From Gaiellasilicea sp963730405 (lineage in GTDB: Bacteria; Actinomycetota; Thermoleophilia; Gaiellales; Gaiellaceae): DNA of 64,000 nucleotides. Below the pieces are notes generated by a model that ran no database searches, had not been told where the DNA came from, and was given only the letters and a program-made list of their open reading frames with translations. The stretch spans positions 186,001 through 250,000 of the forward strand of contig CAVSRW010000011.1 of the NCBI GenBank assembly GCA_963730405.1, given 5' to 3'. Below are positions 52,248 to 62,708 of this stretch, piece after piece; the stretch's first letter is position 1; the number at the start of each line of letters is the position of its first letter. The position numbers were made by a program, and so were the translations under genes.

Positions 52248-54849
52248 TCGTCGGCTCCGGGCCGATCCGCATCGGCCAGGGCTGCGAGTTCGACTACGCC
52301 GGCGTCCAGGCGTGCCGTGCACTGCGCGCCGAGGGCTACCGGGTCGTGCTCGCGAACTCGAACCCGGCGACGATCATGACCGACGACGAGTGGGCCGATG
52401 CGACCTACCTCGAGCCGCTCGACGCACCGACGCTCGCGGAGATCATCGGCCGCGAGCGGCCGGACGCGCTCCTCCCCACCCTCGGCGGCCAGACGGCGCT
52501 CAACCTCGCCGTCGAGCTGGCGGAGAACGGCGTCCTCGCCGAGTTCGGGGTCGAGCTGATCGGGGCCGACCTCGACGCGATCCGCACGGCGGAGGACCGC
52601 TCGCTCTTCCGCGCGGCGATGGAGGCCGCCGGGCTGCCGGTGCCGGAGAGCGTCGTCGTCACGTCGCTCGAGCAGCTCGACGAGTGTCCCGTGCCGGCGG
52701 TCGTGCGACCGGCCTTCACGCTCGGCGGGCGCGGCGGCGGGCTGGCGCGGACGGCCGAGGAGCTGCGAGATCGCGTCGAGCACGGCCTCGCTGCGAGCCC
52801 GATCGGCCAGGTGCTGGTCGAGCGCTCGCTCGAGGGCTGGCAGGAGTTCGAGCTCGAGGTCGTCGTCGACACGGCGGGCAACTGCATCGTCGTCTGCTCG
52901 ATCGAGAACCTCGACCCGGTCGGCGTGCACACGGGCGACTCCTGGACCGTCGCGCCGCAGCAGACGCTGCCGGACGGCGAGCTGCAGCGGCTCCGCGACG
53001 CCGCCTTCACCTGCGCCCGCGCCGTCGGGGTCGCCACCGGCGGCGCCAACGTCCAGTTCGCCTACGAGCCGGCGACGCGCGAGCTGCAGCTGATCGAGAT
53101 GAACCCGCGCGTCTCGCGCTCGTCCGCGCTCGCCTCGAAGGCGACCGGCTTCCCGATCGCGAAGCTCGCCGCGCTGCTCGCGGTCGGGTACACGCTCGAC
53201 GAGCTGCCGAACGACATCACCGGCGTCTCCAGCGCGGCGTTCGAGCCGGCGCTCGACTACGTCGCCGTGAAGGCGCCGCGCTTCGACTTCGAGAAGTTCC
53301 CCGGCAACGCGAGTGCGCTCGGGACGGAGATGCGCGCCGTCGGCGAGGCGCTCGGGATCGGCCGTACGTTCCCGGAGGCGCTCTTGAAGGCGCTCGAGGG
53401 CGTCGAGGCGGGCGACGCGCTGCCCGAGCTTCCCGGCCTCCATCCCTACTTCGCCGACGAGCTCGCGTCGATCCGCGCCGCGGAGCAGGAGTTGGTGGCG
53501 AACGGCGACGTCGCCGCCGCGAAGCGCTTCGGCCTCCCCGACGCGCGGATCGCGCGCCTGCTCGGCGTCAGCGAAGCGGAGGTGCGGACGCGGCGCGGCG
53601 TCGCCGGCAGGCTCGCCGTCGACTCCTGCGCAGGCGAGTTCGAGGCGCAGACGCCGTACTACTACCTCTCGCACGAGCAGGGCGACGGCGACGAGACCGC
53701 GGCCGGCGCGGTCGTCGTACTCGGCTCCGGAACGAACCGGATCGGCCAGGGGATCGAGTTCGACTACTGCTGCGTCCGCGCCGCGCAGGCCTTCCGCCGG
53801 CTCGGCCACGAGGTCGTGCTCGTCAACTCGAACCCGGAGACCGTCTCGACCGACTACGACACGTGCGACCGGCTCTACCTCGAGCCGGTCACGCTCGAAC
53901 GGGTGCTCGACGTGGTGGCGCTCGAGCGGCCGCTCGGCGTCGTCGTCTCGCTCGGCGGCCAGACGCCGCTCGCGCTCGCAGCCGGCCTCGCCGACGCGGG
54001 CGTGCCGCTGCTCGGCGATCCGCTCGGCGCGATCGAGCTCGCGGAGGACCGCGGCCGCTTCGGCGCCCTGCTCGGCGAGCTGGGGCTCGCCGCGCCGGCC
54101 TGGCGCTACGCCGACACCACCGCCGCAGCCCGCGCCTTCGCCGACGAGGTCGGCTATCCGGTGCTCGTCCGGCCCTCCTACGTCCTCGGCGGCCGCGGCA
54201 TGCGCGTCGCGCGCGGCCCGGAGGAGCTCGAGCTGGCCGGCCCGGCGCTCGTCGACCGCTTCCTCGCGGGCGCGCTCGAGCTCGACGTCGACGTGCTCTG
54301 CGACGGCGAGGACGGCTGGGTCGCGGCGATCGTCGAGCACGTCGAGCGCGCCGGCGTGCACTCGGGGGACTCGGCATGCGTGCTGCCCGCCCCGTCCGTG
54401 AGCGAGCGGCTCGAGCGGGAGGTCCGCCAGCTCGCATCGACGCTCGCGCGAGGCCTCGGCGCGCGCGGCCTGCTCAACCTGCAGCTGGCGCTCCACGAGG
54501 GGGAGCTGCTCGTGCTGGAGGCGAACCCGCGCGCGTCGCGGACGATCCCGTTCGTGGCCAAGGCGACCGGAATCCCGCTCGTCGACCATGCTTGCCGCCT
54601 CCTGCTCGGCGCGTCGCTCGACGAGCTCGACCTGCCCGAGCGCGCCGCTCCCACGCGCGCCTGGGCGAAGGAGGCGATCTTCCCCTCCGAGCGCTTCGCC
54701 GGCGCCGCCGACCGCGGTGTCGAGATGCGCTCGACGGGCGAGGTGATGGCGAGTGGTCACACGCCCGCCGCCGCCTATCGTCGCGCGCTCCAGGCGGCCG
54801 GCCGGGCACGGGCGACCGCCGGCATTGGGAAGGCCTTGCAGGCGACCGG

Positions 54850-54853
<4 letters not shown>
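52214..54853 (+). CDS. carB: Carbamoyl-phosphate synthase large subunit lacking the C-terminal MGS-like domain
   Basis: 879 aa. First synthetase half: LIVGSGPIRIGQGCEFDYAG, LPTLGGQTALNLAVELAENG, RPAFTLGGRGGGLARTAEEL, LIEMNPRVSRSSALASKATG. A short central domain follows, then the second half: VVLGSGTNRIGQGIEFDYCC, VVVSLGGQTPLALAAGLADA, RPSYVLGGRGMRVARGPEEL, EANPRASRTIPFVAKATG. It ends at STGEVMASGHTPAAAYRRAL plus about 20 residues, where usual CarB (about 1,070 aa) continues into the allosteric domain. Its stop TAG shares CTAG with the convergent ATPase gene, so no coding room remains. Confidence 0.93.
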
Positions 54854-56000
<1,147 letters not shown>

Positions 56001-56001
<1 letters not shown>

Positions 56002-57380
56002 CAGGTGACCTCGCCGGTCGCGGCGGCGATCCGGTCGCGGTACCAGAGCGCACTCCGCTTCGGGATCCGCCGCTGTGTCTCGAAGTCCACATAGACGATC
56101 CCGAACCGCTGGGAATATCCGTGCTCCCACTCGAAGTTGTCGAGCAGCGACCAGACGAAGTAGCCGCGGACGTCGACCCCGGCGGCGAGTGCGCGCTCGA
56201 CGGCGGCGAGATGACTCTCGATGTACGCGACCCGCCTCGGATCCTCGACGACCTCGGCGCCGTTGACACGGTCGTCGAAGGCGGCGCCGTTCTCCGTGAT
56301 CAGCAGTGGCACATCGCCATAGTCGCGCTTCACCCGCAGGAGCAGCTCGGTCAGCGCCTCCGGCACGACCGGCCAGCCCATCGCGGTGCGGTCGTCGTCG
56401 GTGGGGACCTCGGCGAGGGCGAGGACCGTGCCGTCGTCGGTCGCGCGCACGAGGTTGGGCCGGTAGAAGTTGACGCCCAGGTAGTCGAGCGGCTGCGCAA
56501 TCGTCTCGAGGTCGCCCGGCTGGATCGCGTCGAGCTCGCCGACGTGCGCCTCGTACAGGTCGACCATGTCGGCGGGGTACGAGCCACGAAGAACGGCCTC
56601 GAGGAACCAGCGGTTGTGGTGGCCGTCGAGGCGCCTCGCGGCGGCACGGTCCGCGTCCGACTCGCTCGCGGGCCGTGCCACCGTCAGGTCGAGCGTGATC
56701 CCGATCCGGCCGCTCCTCCCCGCGTCGCGGAAGGCGCGGGTGACGAGCCCGTGCGAGAGCAGCGCATGATGCGACGCCCGCACCGCTCGGCCCCAGTCCG
56801 TCGCGCCCGGGGCCTTCGTCCCGCGGGCGTAGCCGAGAAAGGACGTCACCCACGGCTCGTTGTGCGTGACCCAATCCTCGACGCCGTCGCCGAGCGCGTC
56901 GAAGACCAGCTCGGCGTAGTCGGCGAAACGGAAGGCGACGTCGCGCGACGCCCAGCCGCCGTCGTCCTCAAGCGCCTGGGGCAGGTCCCAGTGGTAGAGC
57001 GTCGCGAGCGGTGCGATCCCGCGCTCGCGCAGACCCTCGACCAGGCGGCGATAGAAGTCGAGCCCCCGGGCGTTCGCCGGCCCGCGGCCGTTCGGCTGGA
57101 TCCGCGGCCACGAGATCGAGAAGCGGTACGCGCCCAGCCCGAGCGACGACATCAGGTCGAGGTCCTCGCGCCAGAGGCGGTAGTGGTCGCAGGCGGGATC
57201 GCCCGTGTCACCGTTGTGGACCTTTCCCGGCGTGCCCGCGAACCGGTCCCAGATCGACTCACCGCGGCCGTCGACCGTGGTCGCGCCTTCGATCTGGAAG
57301 GCCGCGGTCGCCGCGCCCCAGGCGAAATTTGGAGTCCTTCTGGGGAGGGGGCGTGGGGGAACCGGGAGGTTCCCCCACAC
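56001..57380 (-). CDS. GH1 beta-glucosidase, start region altered by a repeat
   Basis: Family GH1: FAWGAATAAFQIEGATTVDG at the start, acid/base Glu in WVTHNEPWVTSFLGYARG, nucleophile Glu in LLITENGAAFDDRVNG, and GYFVWSLLDNFEWEHGYSQR. Homology begins at about codon 57332, but no normal start codon lies there. The nearest is GTG 57380 inside the hairpin repeat, which would add about 16 residues (459 aa in total). No signal peptide, so the enzyme is cytoplasmic and cleaves imported beta-glucosides. Confidence 0.88.
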
Positions 57381-57425
57381 GAGCAAGAAGAAGGGGGCTG
57401 TGGGGGGAAACATGGTTTCCCCCAC
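57353..57425. repeat. Dispersed paired-hairpin repeat, copy 3 (inverted)
   Basis: GTGGGGGAACC with its complement (57353-57378) and GTGGGGGGAAAC with a complement one C shorter (57400-57425). In the opposite orientation it matches copy 1 at 5313-5384 including the CCCCCTTCTTCT spacer. It lies between the permease and GH1 genes and carries the only available GH1 start codons. Confidence 0.78.
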
Positions 57426-57452
57426 GGGAGCCCGCGGAAGGCGGGCGACAGG

Positions 57453-58340
57453 TCATCCCTTGACAGCTCCTTTCATGATCCCGCCCACGATCTGCTTGCC
57501 GAGAACGAGAAAGACGACGAGCAAGGGCAGGATCGAGACGAACGTGCCCGTGAGGATGAGCGCGTAGTCCGGCACGTACGCAGCGCCGGCGAGCGTCGAG
57601 ACGGCCACCTGCACGGTCGGGTTGTGAGGCGTGAGCACGATCAGCGGCCAGAAGAAGTCGTTCCACGTGTTCATGAAGGTGAGCAGGCCGAGCACGGCCG
57701 CGATCGGGCGCACGGCCGGCAGCACGACGTGCCAGAAGACGCGCATGGTGTGGCACCCGTCGACGCGGGCAGCATCGATCAACTCGTTCGGAACGGCGCC
57801 GGAGATGTATTGGCGCATCAAGAAGACGCCGAAGGCGGTGACGAGAAACGGCGCGATCACCGCCTGCAGGCGGTTGATCCAGCCGAAGTGGATCATCTCG
57901 ATGTAGAGCGGGATCACGCCTAGCTGAACCGGCACGATGAGCGTCGCGATCACGACCACGAACAGCAACTTGCTGCCGCGGAAGCTGAGCTTGGCGAAGG
58001 CGAAGCCGGCGAGCGCGCTGAAGAAGACGACGGAGATGGTGACGACGCTCGCGACGATCGCGGAGTTGACGAGCGCCTTCGCGAAATCGACGTTGACGAT
58101 CCCGGCATTGAAGAGCCGGTCGACGTTCTCGCGGAAGTTGCCTCCCGGTGTCAACACCGGCGGATACGCGCCGAGCGCAGAGTTGTCATGCGAGGCGACG
58201 ACGAACGACCAGTAGAGCGGAAAGACGGAGAAGGCGACGAGCAGGAGCAGCCAGACATACGTCAGCGGCCCGGCGCGATGGTAGCCGCGGCTGCGTCTCC
58301 GGCGAGCCGGCGCGCGGAGGCGGTAGGGGAAGATGCTCAC
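57453..58340 (-). CDS. Carbohydrate ABC transporter permease, MalG-like
   Basis: 295 aa from GTG 58340 (GTGA overlap with the other permease). Six hydrophobic helices and the EAA loop VPNELIDAARVDGCHTMRVF WHVVLP (split), with MNTWNDFFWPLIVL characteristic of MalG/LacG-type components. Moves sugar across the membrane together with its partner permease. Followed by the hairpin repeat and the GH1 gene. Confidence 0.92.
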   Translation of the reverse strand: MSIFPYRLRAPARRRRSRGYHRAGPLTYVWLLLLVAFSVFPLYWSFVVASHDNSALGAYPPVLTPGGNFRENVDRLFNAGIVNVDFAKALVNSAIVASVVTISVVFFSALAGFAFAKLSFRGSKLLFVVVIATLIVPVQLGVIPLYIEMIHFGWINRLQAVIAPFLVTAFGVFLMRQYISGAVPNELIDAARVDGCHTMRVFWHVVLPAVRPIAAVLGLLTFMNTWNDFFWPLIVLTPHNPTVQVAVSTLAGAAYVPDYALILTGTFVSILPLLVVFLVLGKQIVGGIMKGAVKG

Positions 58341-59305
58341 GCGTCCGCCGATCGGATCCTGCGCACGAGCAGGAAGTTGACGAAAGAGATCACGGCGATC
58401 AGCAGGAAGAGGCACCACGCGATCGCAGCCGCGTAGCCGAAGTCGAACTGCGTGCCTCCGAACGCCTTCTCGTACAGGTACATCGAGACCGTCTGGTACT
58501 GCCGGCCGGAGCCGCCGGTGCTGCCGCTCTTGACAGGCTGGAAGAGGAACGGCTCCGTGAAGAGCTGGAGCCCGCCGATCGTCGAGATGATCACCGTGAA
58601 GATGATCGTCGGCCGGATCATCGGGATCGTCACGTGGAGGAACTGCCGCCAGCTGCGGGCGCCGTCGACCGCGGACGCCTCGTACAACTCGTCCGGGATC
58701 GACTGCATCGCAGCGAGGTAGAGCAGCGCGTTGTAGCCCACCCAGCGCCACGTCACCATCGTCGAGAGCGCGATCCAGGACGACAGGCGGCCCGCCTCCC
58801 AGTTCACGTTCTCGATCCCGACCTGGTTGAGCAGGTAGTTGACGAGCCCGTAGCGGTAGCCGAAGAGCTGCGTGAAGATCAGCGCCACGGCGACGAGCGA
58901 CGTCACCTGGGGGAGGAGGACGCTCATGCGGAAGAACGTCCGCACGCGCAGGCTGCGGTTGAGCACGTGGGCGATCACGAGCGCGAGCACGAGCTGAGGC
59001 ACGGTCGAGAGCACCCAGATCCCGAGTGTGTTCACGACCGCATTCCAGAAGTACTCGTCCCGCAGGAGCTCCGAGTAGTTCTGGAGCCCGATGAAGCTCG
59101 AGGTCGGAGCGAGCAGGTTTCGGTCCGTGAGCGAGACCCACGCCGTGTACAGGAGCGGGAAGATTCCGAAGATCCCGAACAGGATGAAGAACGGCGCGAT
59201 GTAGAGGTACGGCGAGAGCTTCGTGTCGACGCGCCGCAGCCGCCGGCGCGTCGCGCTCCGGCGCCGGGCGACCTGGGTCGGGGCGGCTGCGGCTCCGTCG
59301 CTCAT
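58337..59305 (-). CDS. Carbohydrate ABC transporter permease, MalF-like
   Basis: 322 aa from ATG 59305. A basic N-terminus precedes the first helix (YLYIAPFFILFGIFGIFPLL), then YTAWVSLTDRNLL, and the EAA loop IPDELYEASAVDGARSWRQF. Typical MalF/UgpA-type sugar permease of the six-helix class. Separated from the binding-protein gene by a strong stem-loop that may lower its expression relative to that gene. Confidence 0.92.
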   Translation of the reverse strand: MSDGAAAAPTQVARRRSATRRRLRRVDTKLSPYLYIAPFFILFGIFGIFPLLYTAWVSLTDRNLLAPTSSFIGLQNYSELLRDEYFWNAVVNTLGIWVLSTVPQLVLALVIAHVLNRSLRVRTFFRMSVLLPQVTSLVAVALIFTQLFGYRYGLVNYLLNQVGIENVNWEAGRLSSWIALSTMVTWRWVGYNALLYLAAMQSIPDELYEASAVDGARSWRQFLHVTIPMIRPTIIFTVIISTIGGLQLFTEPFLFQPVKSGSTGGSGRQYQTVSMYLYEKAFGGTQFDFGYAAAIAWCLFLLIAVISFVNFLLVRRIRSADA

Positions 59306-59333
59306 CTCGGTCCCATCATCCTCCCGCGCGAGC

Positions 59334-59373
59334 GGGCGTGCCGGGCCGCGGAGAGGTCCGGCCCGGCACGCCC
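59334..59373 (-). terminator. Stem-loop between binding-protein and permease genes (attenuating terminator)
   Basis: Perfect 14-bp arms (GGGCGTGCCGGGCC at 59334-59347 and its complement at 59360-59373) with a 12-nt loop, 7 nt after the binding-protein stop. Such hairpins commonly keep binding protein in excess over permeases by stabilising the upstream mRNA or ending part of the transcripts. Confidence 0.6.
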
Positions 59374-59380
59374 TGCGCTC

Positions 59381-60673
59381 CTACGACAGCGCCTTGACGT
59401 CCTTGAGGAACTGAGCCCAGGACTTCGCGGGCGTCTGCTTCTTCTGCTCGACGCGTTGGATCGCGTTCGAGGAAGCCGTCTGGATCGCGCCCTGCTGCGG
59501 ACCGATCACCTGCGGCTTCAGCCGCAGCGCCGAGGTGGCGAAGATCTGCCCGACCGGCGCGTTGTTGAAGAACGGGTTCTTGAAGCCGGAGACCGCCTTG
59601 CTCTTCAGCAACGCCGGCTGGCTGGGCAGGTTGCCCGTCTGCTTGAAGACGTACGCCTCGGATGCCGGGGAGGTCAGGAACTTGACCAGGTCGGCGGCCA
59701 GAGCGGCATTCTTCGACTGCGCCGGCACGGCCAGGTAGGAGCCGCCCCAGTTGCCGCCGGTTCCCGGCGTCAGGGCGATGTCCCACTTACCCTTCGTGGC
59801 AGGGGCCTGCCCCTGGATGTAGCCCATCATCCAGGCGGGGCAGGTCACGGTCGCGAAGCTGCCCTTCTTGTAGCCCGTGTTCCAGTCGTTGCTGAAGGCG
59901 GCGAAACCGGCGGACTCGCCGGCCCCGATCGCCAGCATGGTGAGATCCCATGCGGCCTTGACCTTCGGGTTCGAAGCCACGATGACCTTGCCGGTCCGGT
60001 CGTAATAGGCCGGGTTGACCTGGCCGATCATCGCGTTGTAGACGTTGCTGCCGGAGTCGAAGAACGTGACGCCCTTCGGTGCCTTGGCCTGGAACCGCTT
60101 GCCGGTCTCCACGAACGCCCGCCAGGTCGGCCAGAGGTTCGAGACAGCCGTCCGGTTCGTCGGCAAGCCAGCCTTCTGGAACAGGTCGCGGCGGTAGCAG
60201 ATCGCGAGGCTGCCGACGTCCGTGCCGAGCCCGACGATCTCGCCCTTGCTGCCGAGCCCCTGCTGCCACTTCCAGGGCAGCCATCGGTCCTTGAGCGCCC
60301 CCGCGCCGTACTGGCGCAGGTTCACGAACCGGGTGGGTTGAGCCTTGAACTGCGCGATGAAGCCGACCTCGATCGCCTCGACGTCGGCGGCGCCGGCACC
60401 GGTGGCGACGCTCTTCGCGAGGTTCGAGTGGTGGACCGCGTAGTCCTGAATCGACTCCTTGATCGTCACGCCCGGGTGCGAGCGCTCGAACTGCCGGTAG
60501 AGATCCTTGTATCCGAAGTCGCCGAAGAGGCTCACCGTGAGGGTGACCTCCTGCTGCGGCTTGCCCGCCGCCGTCGACGCCGCGAATCCGGCGGCTGCAA
60601 CGAAGGCTACGAGGCCGAGCAGCACCGGGAGCGTGAGCCGGCGCCGTCGTGATTGTGTCAGCTTGCTGCCCAT
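59381..60673 (-). CDS. Extracellular solute-binding protein, family 1 (sugar)
   Basis: 430 aa from ATG 60673 with GAGGAAG upstream. Signal peptide RLTLPVLLGLVAFVAAAGFA, no clear lipobox. Family-1 binding-protein features: SLFGDFGYKDLYRQFERSHP, ADVEAIEVGFIAQFK, LGTDVGSLAICYRRDLFQKA, ALAADLVKFLTSPASEAYVF. Captures an oligosaccharide for the permeases encoded downstream; with the intracellular GH1 the ligand is probably a beta-glucoside such as cellobiose (inference). Confidence 0.9.
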   Translation of the reverse strand: MGSKLTQSRRRRLTLPVLLGLVAFVAAAGFAASTAAGKPQQEVTLTVSLFGDFGYKDLYRQFERSHPGVTIKESIQDYAVHHSNLAKSVATGAGAADVEAIEVGFIAQFKAQPTRFVNLRQYGAGALKDRWLPWKWQQGLGSKGEIVGLGTDVGSLAICYRRDLFQKAGLPTNRTAVSNLWPTWRAFVETGKRFQAKAPKGVTFFDSGSNVYNAMIGQVNPAYYDRTGKVIVASNPKVKAAWDLTMLAIGAGESAGFAAFSNDWNTGYKKGSFATVTCPAWMMGYIQGQAPATKGKWDIALTPGTGGNWGGSYLAVPAQSKNAALAADLVKFLTSPASEAYVFKQTGNLPSQPALLKSKAVSGFKNPFFNNAPVGQIFATSALRLKPQVIGPQQGAIQTASSNAIQRVEQKKQTPAKSWAQFLKDVKALS

Positions 60674-60725
60674 CTTCCGTCTTCCTCTCTGGTCGTGTCG
60701 GGGGCCGAGAAAGTCGTTGCGGGAC

Positions 60726-60742
60726 ACTGAAACGTGCTCAGT
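60726..60742. promoter_or_regulatory. Inverted repeat upstream of the sugar-binding protein gene
   Basis: ACTGA (60726-60730) and TCAGT (60738-60742) flank AACGTGC. It lies in the gap between the LacI coding end and the binding-protein ATG and may be an operator, although it does not match the two sites upstream of the LacI gene well. Confidence 0.3.
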
Positions 60743-61853
60743 TCGAGCTGCGGTCACCCCCTTTTGCAAAGCCCTTCCAGTCGAGGCGCCGCAGGACTCG
60801 CGCACGACGAGCTCGACGGGGAGCACCGACACGTGCGGTGCGGAACTCTCGTCGTCGATCAGCTGGACGAGGGAACGGGCCGCGGCCGCGCCGAGTGCGC
60901 GCTTGTCCTGACGGATCGGTCGTCAGCGCGGGGCTGACGAGCTGCGCGAGCTGGATGTCGTCGAAGCCGACGACGGCGACGTCGTCGGGGCAGCGCCGGC
61001 CGGAGTCCTCGATGGCCTTGATCGCGCCCACGGCCATCATGTCCGAGGCGGCGAAGACCGCCGTGGGCGGCTCCCGGAGGGCGAGAAGCTTCCGCATGGC
61101 GGCCTCGCCGCTCTCGACGTAGAAGTCTCCGACGGCCTCGTACCGGGGCTGCTGCGGCAGGCCGAGCTCCTGCAGCTCGGCGCGGAAGCCGAGCAGGCGG
61201 TCGGCCGCCGGCTTCGTGTGCGCGAGACCGCCGATCGTCGCGATTCGCGTGTGCCCGAGGCCGTGCAGGTGCCTGACCGCGAGACGGGCGCCGCCGAGGT
61301 TGTCGGAGGCGACATAGCTCGCTCGCGGCCCGGCGACCGCGAGATCGACGGCCACCACCGGCGTGCCCAGCGCGATCAGCTTCTGCAGCTCGGGCTCTTC
61401 CACGTCGTCGACGGCGAGGACGACGACGCCGTCGACGCCGTGGTGACGTGCGCGCCGGGCGTAGGCGTGCGGGCCGTTCCCCGCCCCCGGCTGCTCGTGG
61501 GCGAACAGGAGGACGTCGTAGCCGTCCGCGCCGAGCGAGTGCTTCAGCCCGACGAGCACCTCGAGGAAGAACGGGTGCTGGAGATCGGGGTGCTCCTCGC
61601 CGGTGAAGAGGATGACGCCGATCAGCCTGGAGCGCCGCTGGACGAGCGCCCGCGCGGCCGCGTTGGGCGTGTAGTCGAGCTTCCGGGCGGCAGCGATCAC
61701 CCGCTGGCGCGTCTCCGCGCTGACGTCCGAGTAGCCGTTGAGGACGCGGGACACCGTCGCTACCGAGACGCCGCTACGTGCAGCCACTTCGCGGATCGTG
61801 GAGATACTAGCCTCCGTTTCCGAAAACGTTTCCGGAACTTTATGCCTCTCCAC
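60738..61853 (-). CDS. LacI family transcriptional regulator of the beta-glucoside operon, frameshifted C-terminus
   Basis: HTH TIREVAARSGVSVATVSRVL with hinge KLDYTPNAAARALVQRR, then a sugar-sensing domain (RLIGVILFTGEEHPDLQHPF, VASDNLGGARLAVRHLHGLG, AVVGFDDIQLAQLVSPALTT). An extra base near 60917 breaks the frame; correcting it restores RQDKRALGAAAARSLVQLID and LPVELVVRESCGAS, the usual C-terminus. The start is uncertain: GTG 61853 would place the operator-like site GAAAACGTTTCC inside the gene. It heads the operon and probably represses it until sugar is present. Confidence 0.85.
   Translation of the reverse strand: MERHKVPETFSETEASISTIREVAARSGVSVATVSRVLNGYSDVSAETRQRVIAAARKLDYTPNAAARALVQRRSRLIGVILFTGEEHPDLQHPFFLEVLVGLKHSLGADGYDVLLFAHEQPGAGNGPHAYARRARHHGVDGVVVLAVDDVEEPELQKLIALGTPVVAVDLAVAGPRASYVASDNLGGARLAVRHLHGLGHTRIATIGGLAHTKPAADRLLGFRAELQELGLPQQPRYEAVGDFYVESGEAAMRKLLALREPPTAVFAASDMMAVGAIKAIEDSGRRCPDDVAVVGFDDIQLAQLVSPALTTDPSGQARTRRGRGPFPRPADRRREFRTARVGAPRRARRARVLRRLDWKGFAKGGDRSSN
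61822..61833. promoter_or_regulatory. Candidate LacI-type operator 1 of the beta-glucoside operon
   Basis: GAAAACGTTTCC (GGAAACGTTTTC on the minus strand) is a near-perfect palindrome around CG, fitting GNAANCGNTTNC, close to the LacI start. Confidence 0.5.
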
Positions 61854-61888
61854 GACTGGAAGTCAAGCCCTCAAATCGATCCTTTTCC

Positions 61889-61900
61889 GGAAGCGGTTAC
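61889..61900. promoter_or_regulatory. Candidate LacI-type operator 2 of the beta-glucoside operon
   Basis: GGAAGCGGTTAC (GTAACCGCTTCC on the minus strand) fits the same GNAANCGNTTNC pattern 67 bp from the first site, and lies between the divergent LacI and coiled-coil protein genes. Confidence 0.5.
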
Positions 61901-61936
61901 TGATCCTGCTGTCGGCCGAGCAGGTATCAGTAGGGC

Positions 61937-62641
61937 ATGGCCGAACCGCTCGCCCGCGAGACACAGAAGCTGTACGGGCTGCCGCTGTCGGAGTTCACGG
62001 CGGCGCGAAACGCCCGCGCCAAGGCGCTGAAGCAGAAGGATCCGGAGCTCGCTGCGGAGGTGGCGGCGCTGCCGAAGCCGTCGGTGGCGGCCGGCGCGCT
62101 GAACGAGCTCGCGCGCGAGGACCCGTCCGAGGTGCGGGCGCTGATCCAATCCGGCAAGCGGCTGCGAGCCGCGCAGGAGGCCGCCGTCGCGGGCAAGAGC
62201 GGCGCCGACCTGAACGAGGCGGTCGCCGAACATCGCGCGGCCCTCGACCGCGTCACGCGCGACCTGCGTCGGCGCAAGCTGTCCGGCGCCACGCTCGAGA
62301 AGGCGACGCAGACGCTGCGCGTCGCCTCGATCGACCCGGAGCTCTGGCCGCTGCTCGAACGCGGAGTCCTCCAGGAGGACCTCACCGCCTCCGGCTTCGG
62401 CCTCGATCCGGCGCTCGTGGTCGAGCGGCCGAAGTCGGCGACGGCGAAGCCGAAGCAACCACCCACTCCGTCGAAGGCCGAGCTGGCGGCCGAGCGCAAG
62501 CGGCAGGAGGCCCGGGACCGCCTCGAGGAGGCGGAAGCGGCACTCGCCGAGGCCGAGAAGCAGGCCCGAGAAGCGGCGCGTGCCGTCGATCGCGCTGCCG
62601 CCGAGGTCGAGCGGGCGCGGCGACGGGTCGAGGGCTCCTGA
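61937..62641 (+). CDS. Coiled-coil protein of an uncharacterised actinobacterial family
   Basis: 234 aa from ATG 61937. The N-terminal part, LYGLPLSEFTAARNARAKAL followed by EVAALPKPSVAAGALNELAR, is a pattern I associate with a widespread uncharacterised actinobacterial family (recall, not searched). A helical middle follows, and after a Pro/Lys linker a C-terminal coiled coil rich in Ala, Glu and Arg (KRQEARDRLEEAEAALAEAE). No signal peptide or membrane segment. Role unknown. Confidence 0.65.
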   Translation: MAEPLARETQKLYGLPLSEFTAARNARAKALKQKDPELAAEVAALPKPSVAAGALNELAREDPSEVRALIQSGKRLRAAQEAAVAGKSGADLNEAVAEHRAALDRVTRDLRRRKLSGATLEKATQTLRVASIDPELWPLLERGVLQEDLTASGFGLDPALVVERPKSATAKPKQPPTPSKAELAAERKRQEARDRLEEAEAALAEAEKQAREAARAVDRAAAEVERARRRVEGS

Positions 62642-62708
62642 CGCGTTTCGCGAGCCGACCCCGCGCGGGTACAGTCGGCAGCAGTTCAAGGCGGACAGGA
62701 GGGCAACA

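Noticed and set aside
59381..60832. Apparent in-frame fusion of LacI C-terminus with the sugar-binding protein
   Set aside because: The binding protein has its own ATG, SD and signal peptide. The open junction is explained by indels near 60917 and possibly in the G run at 60762-60766.
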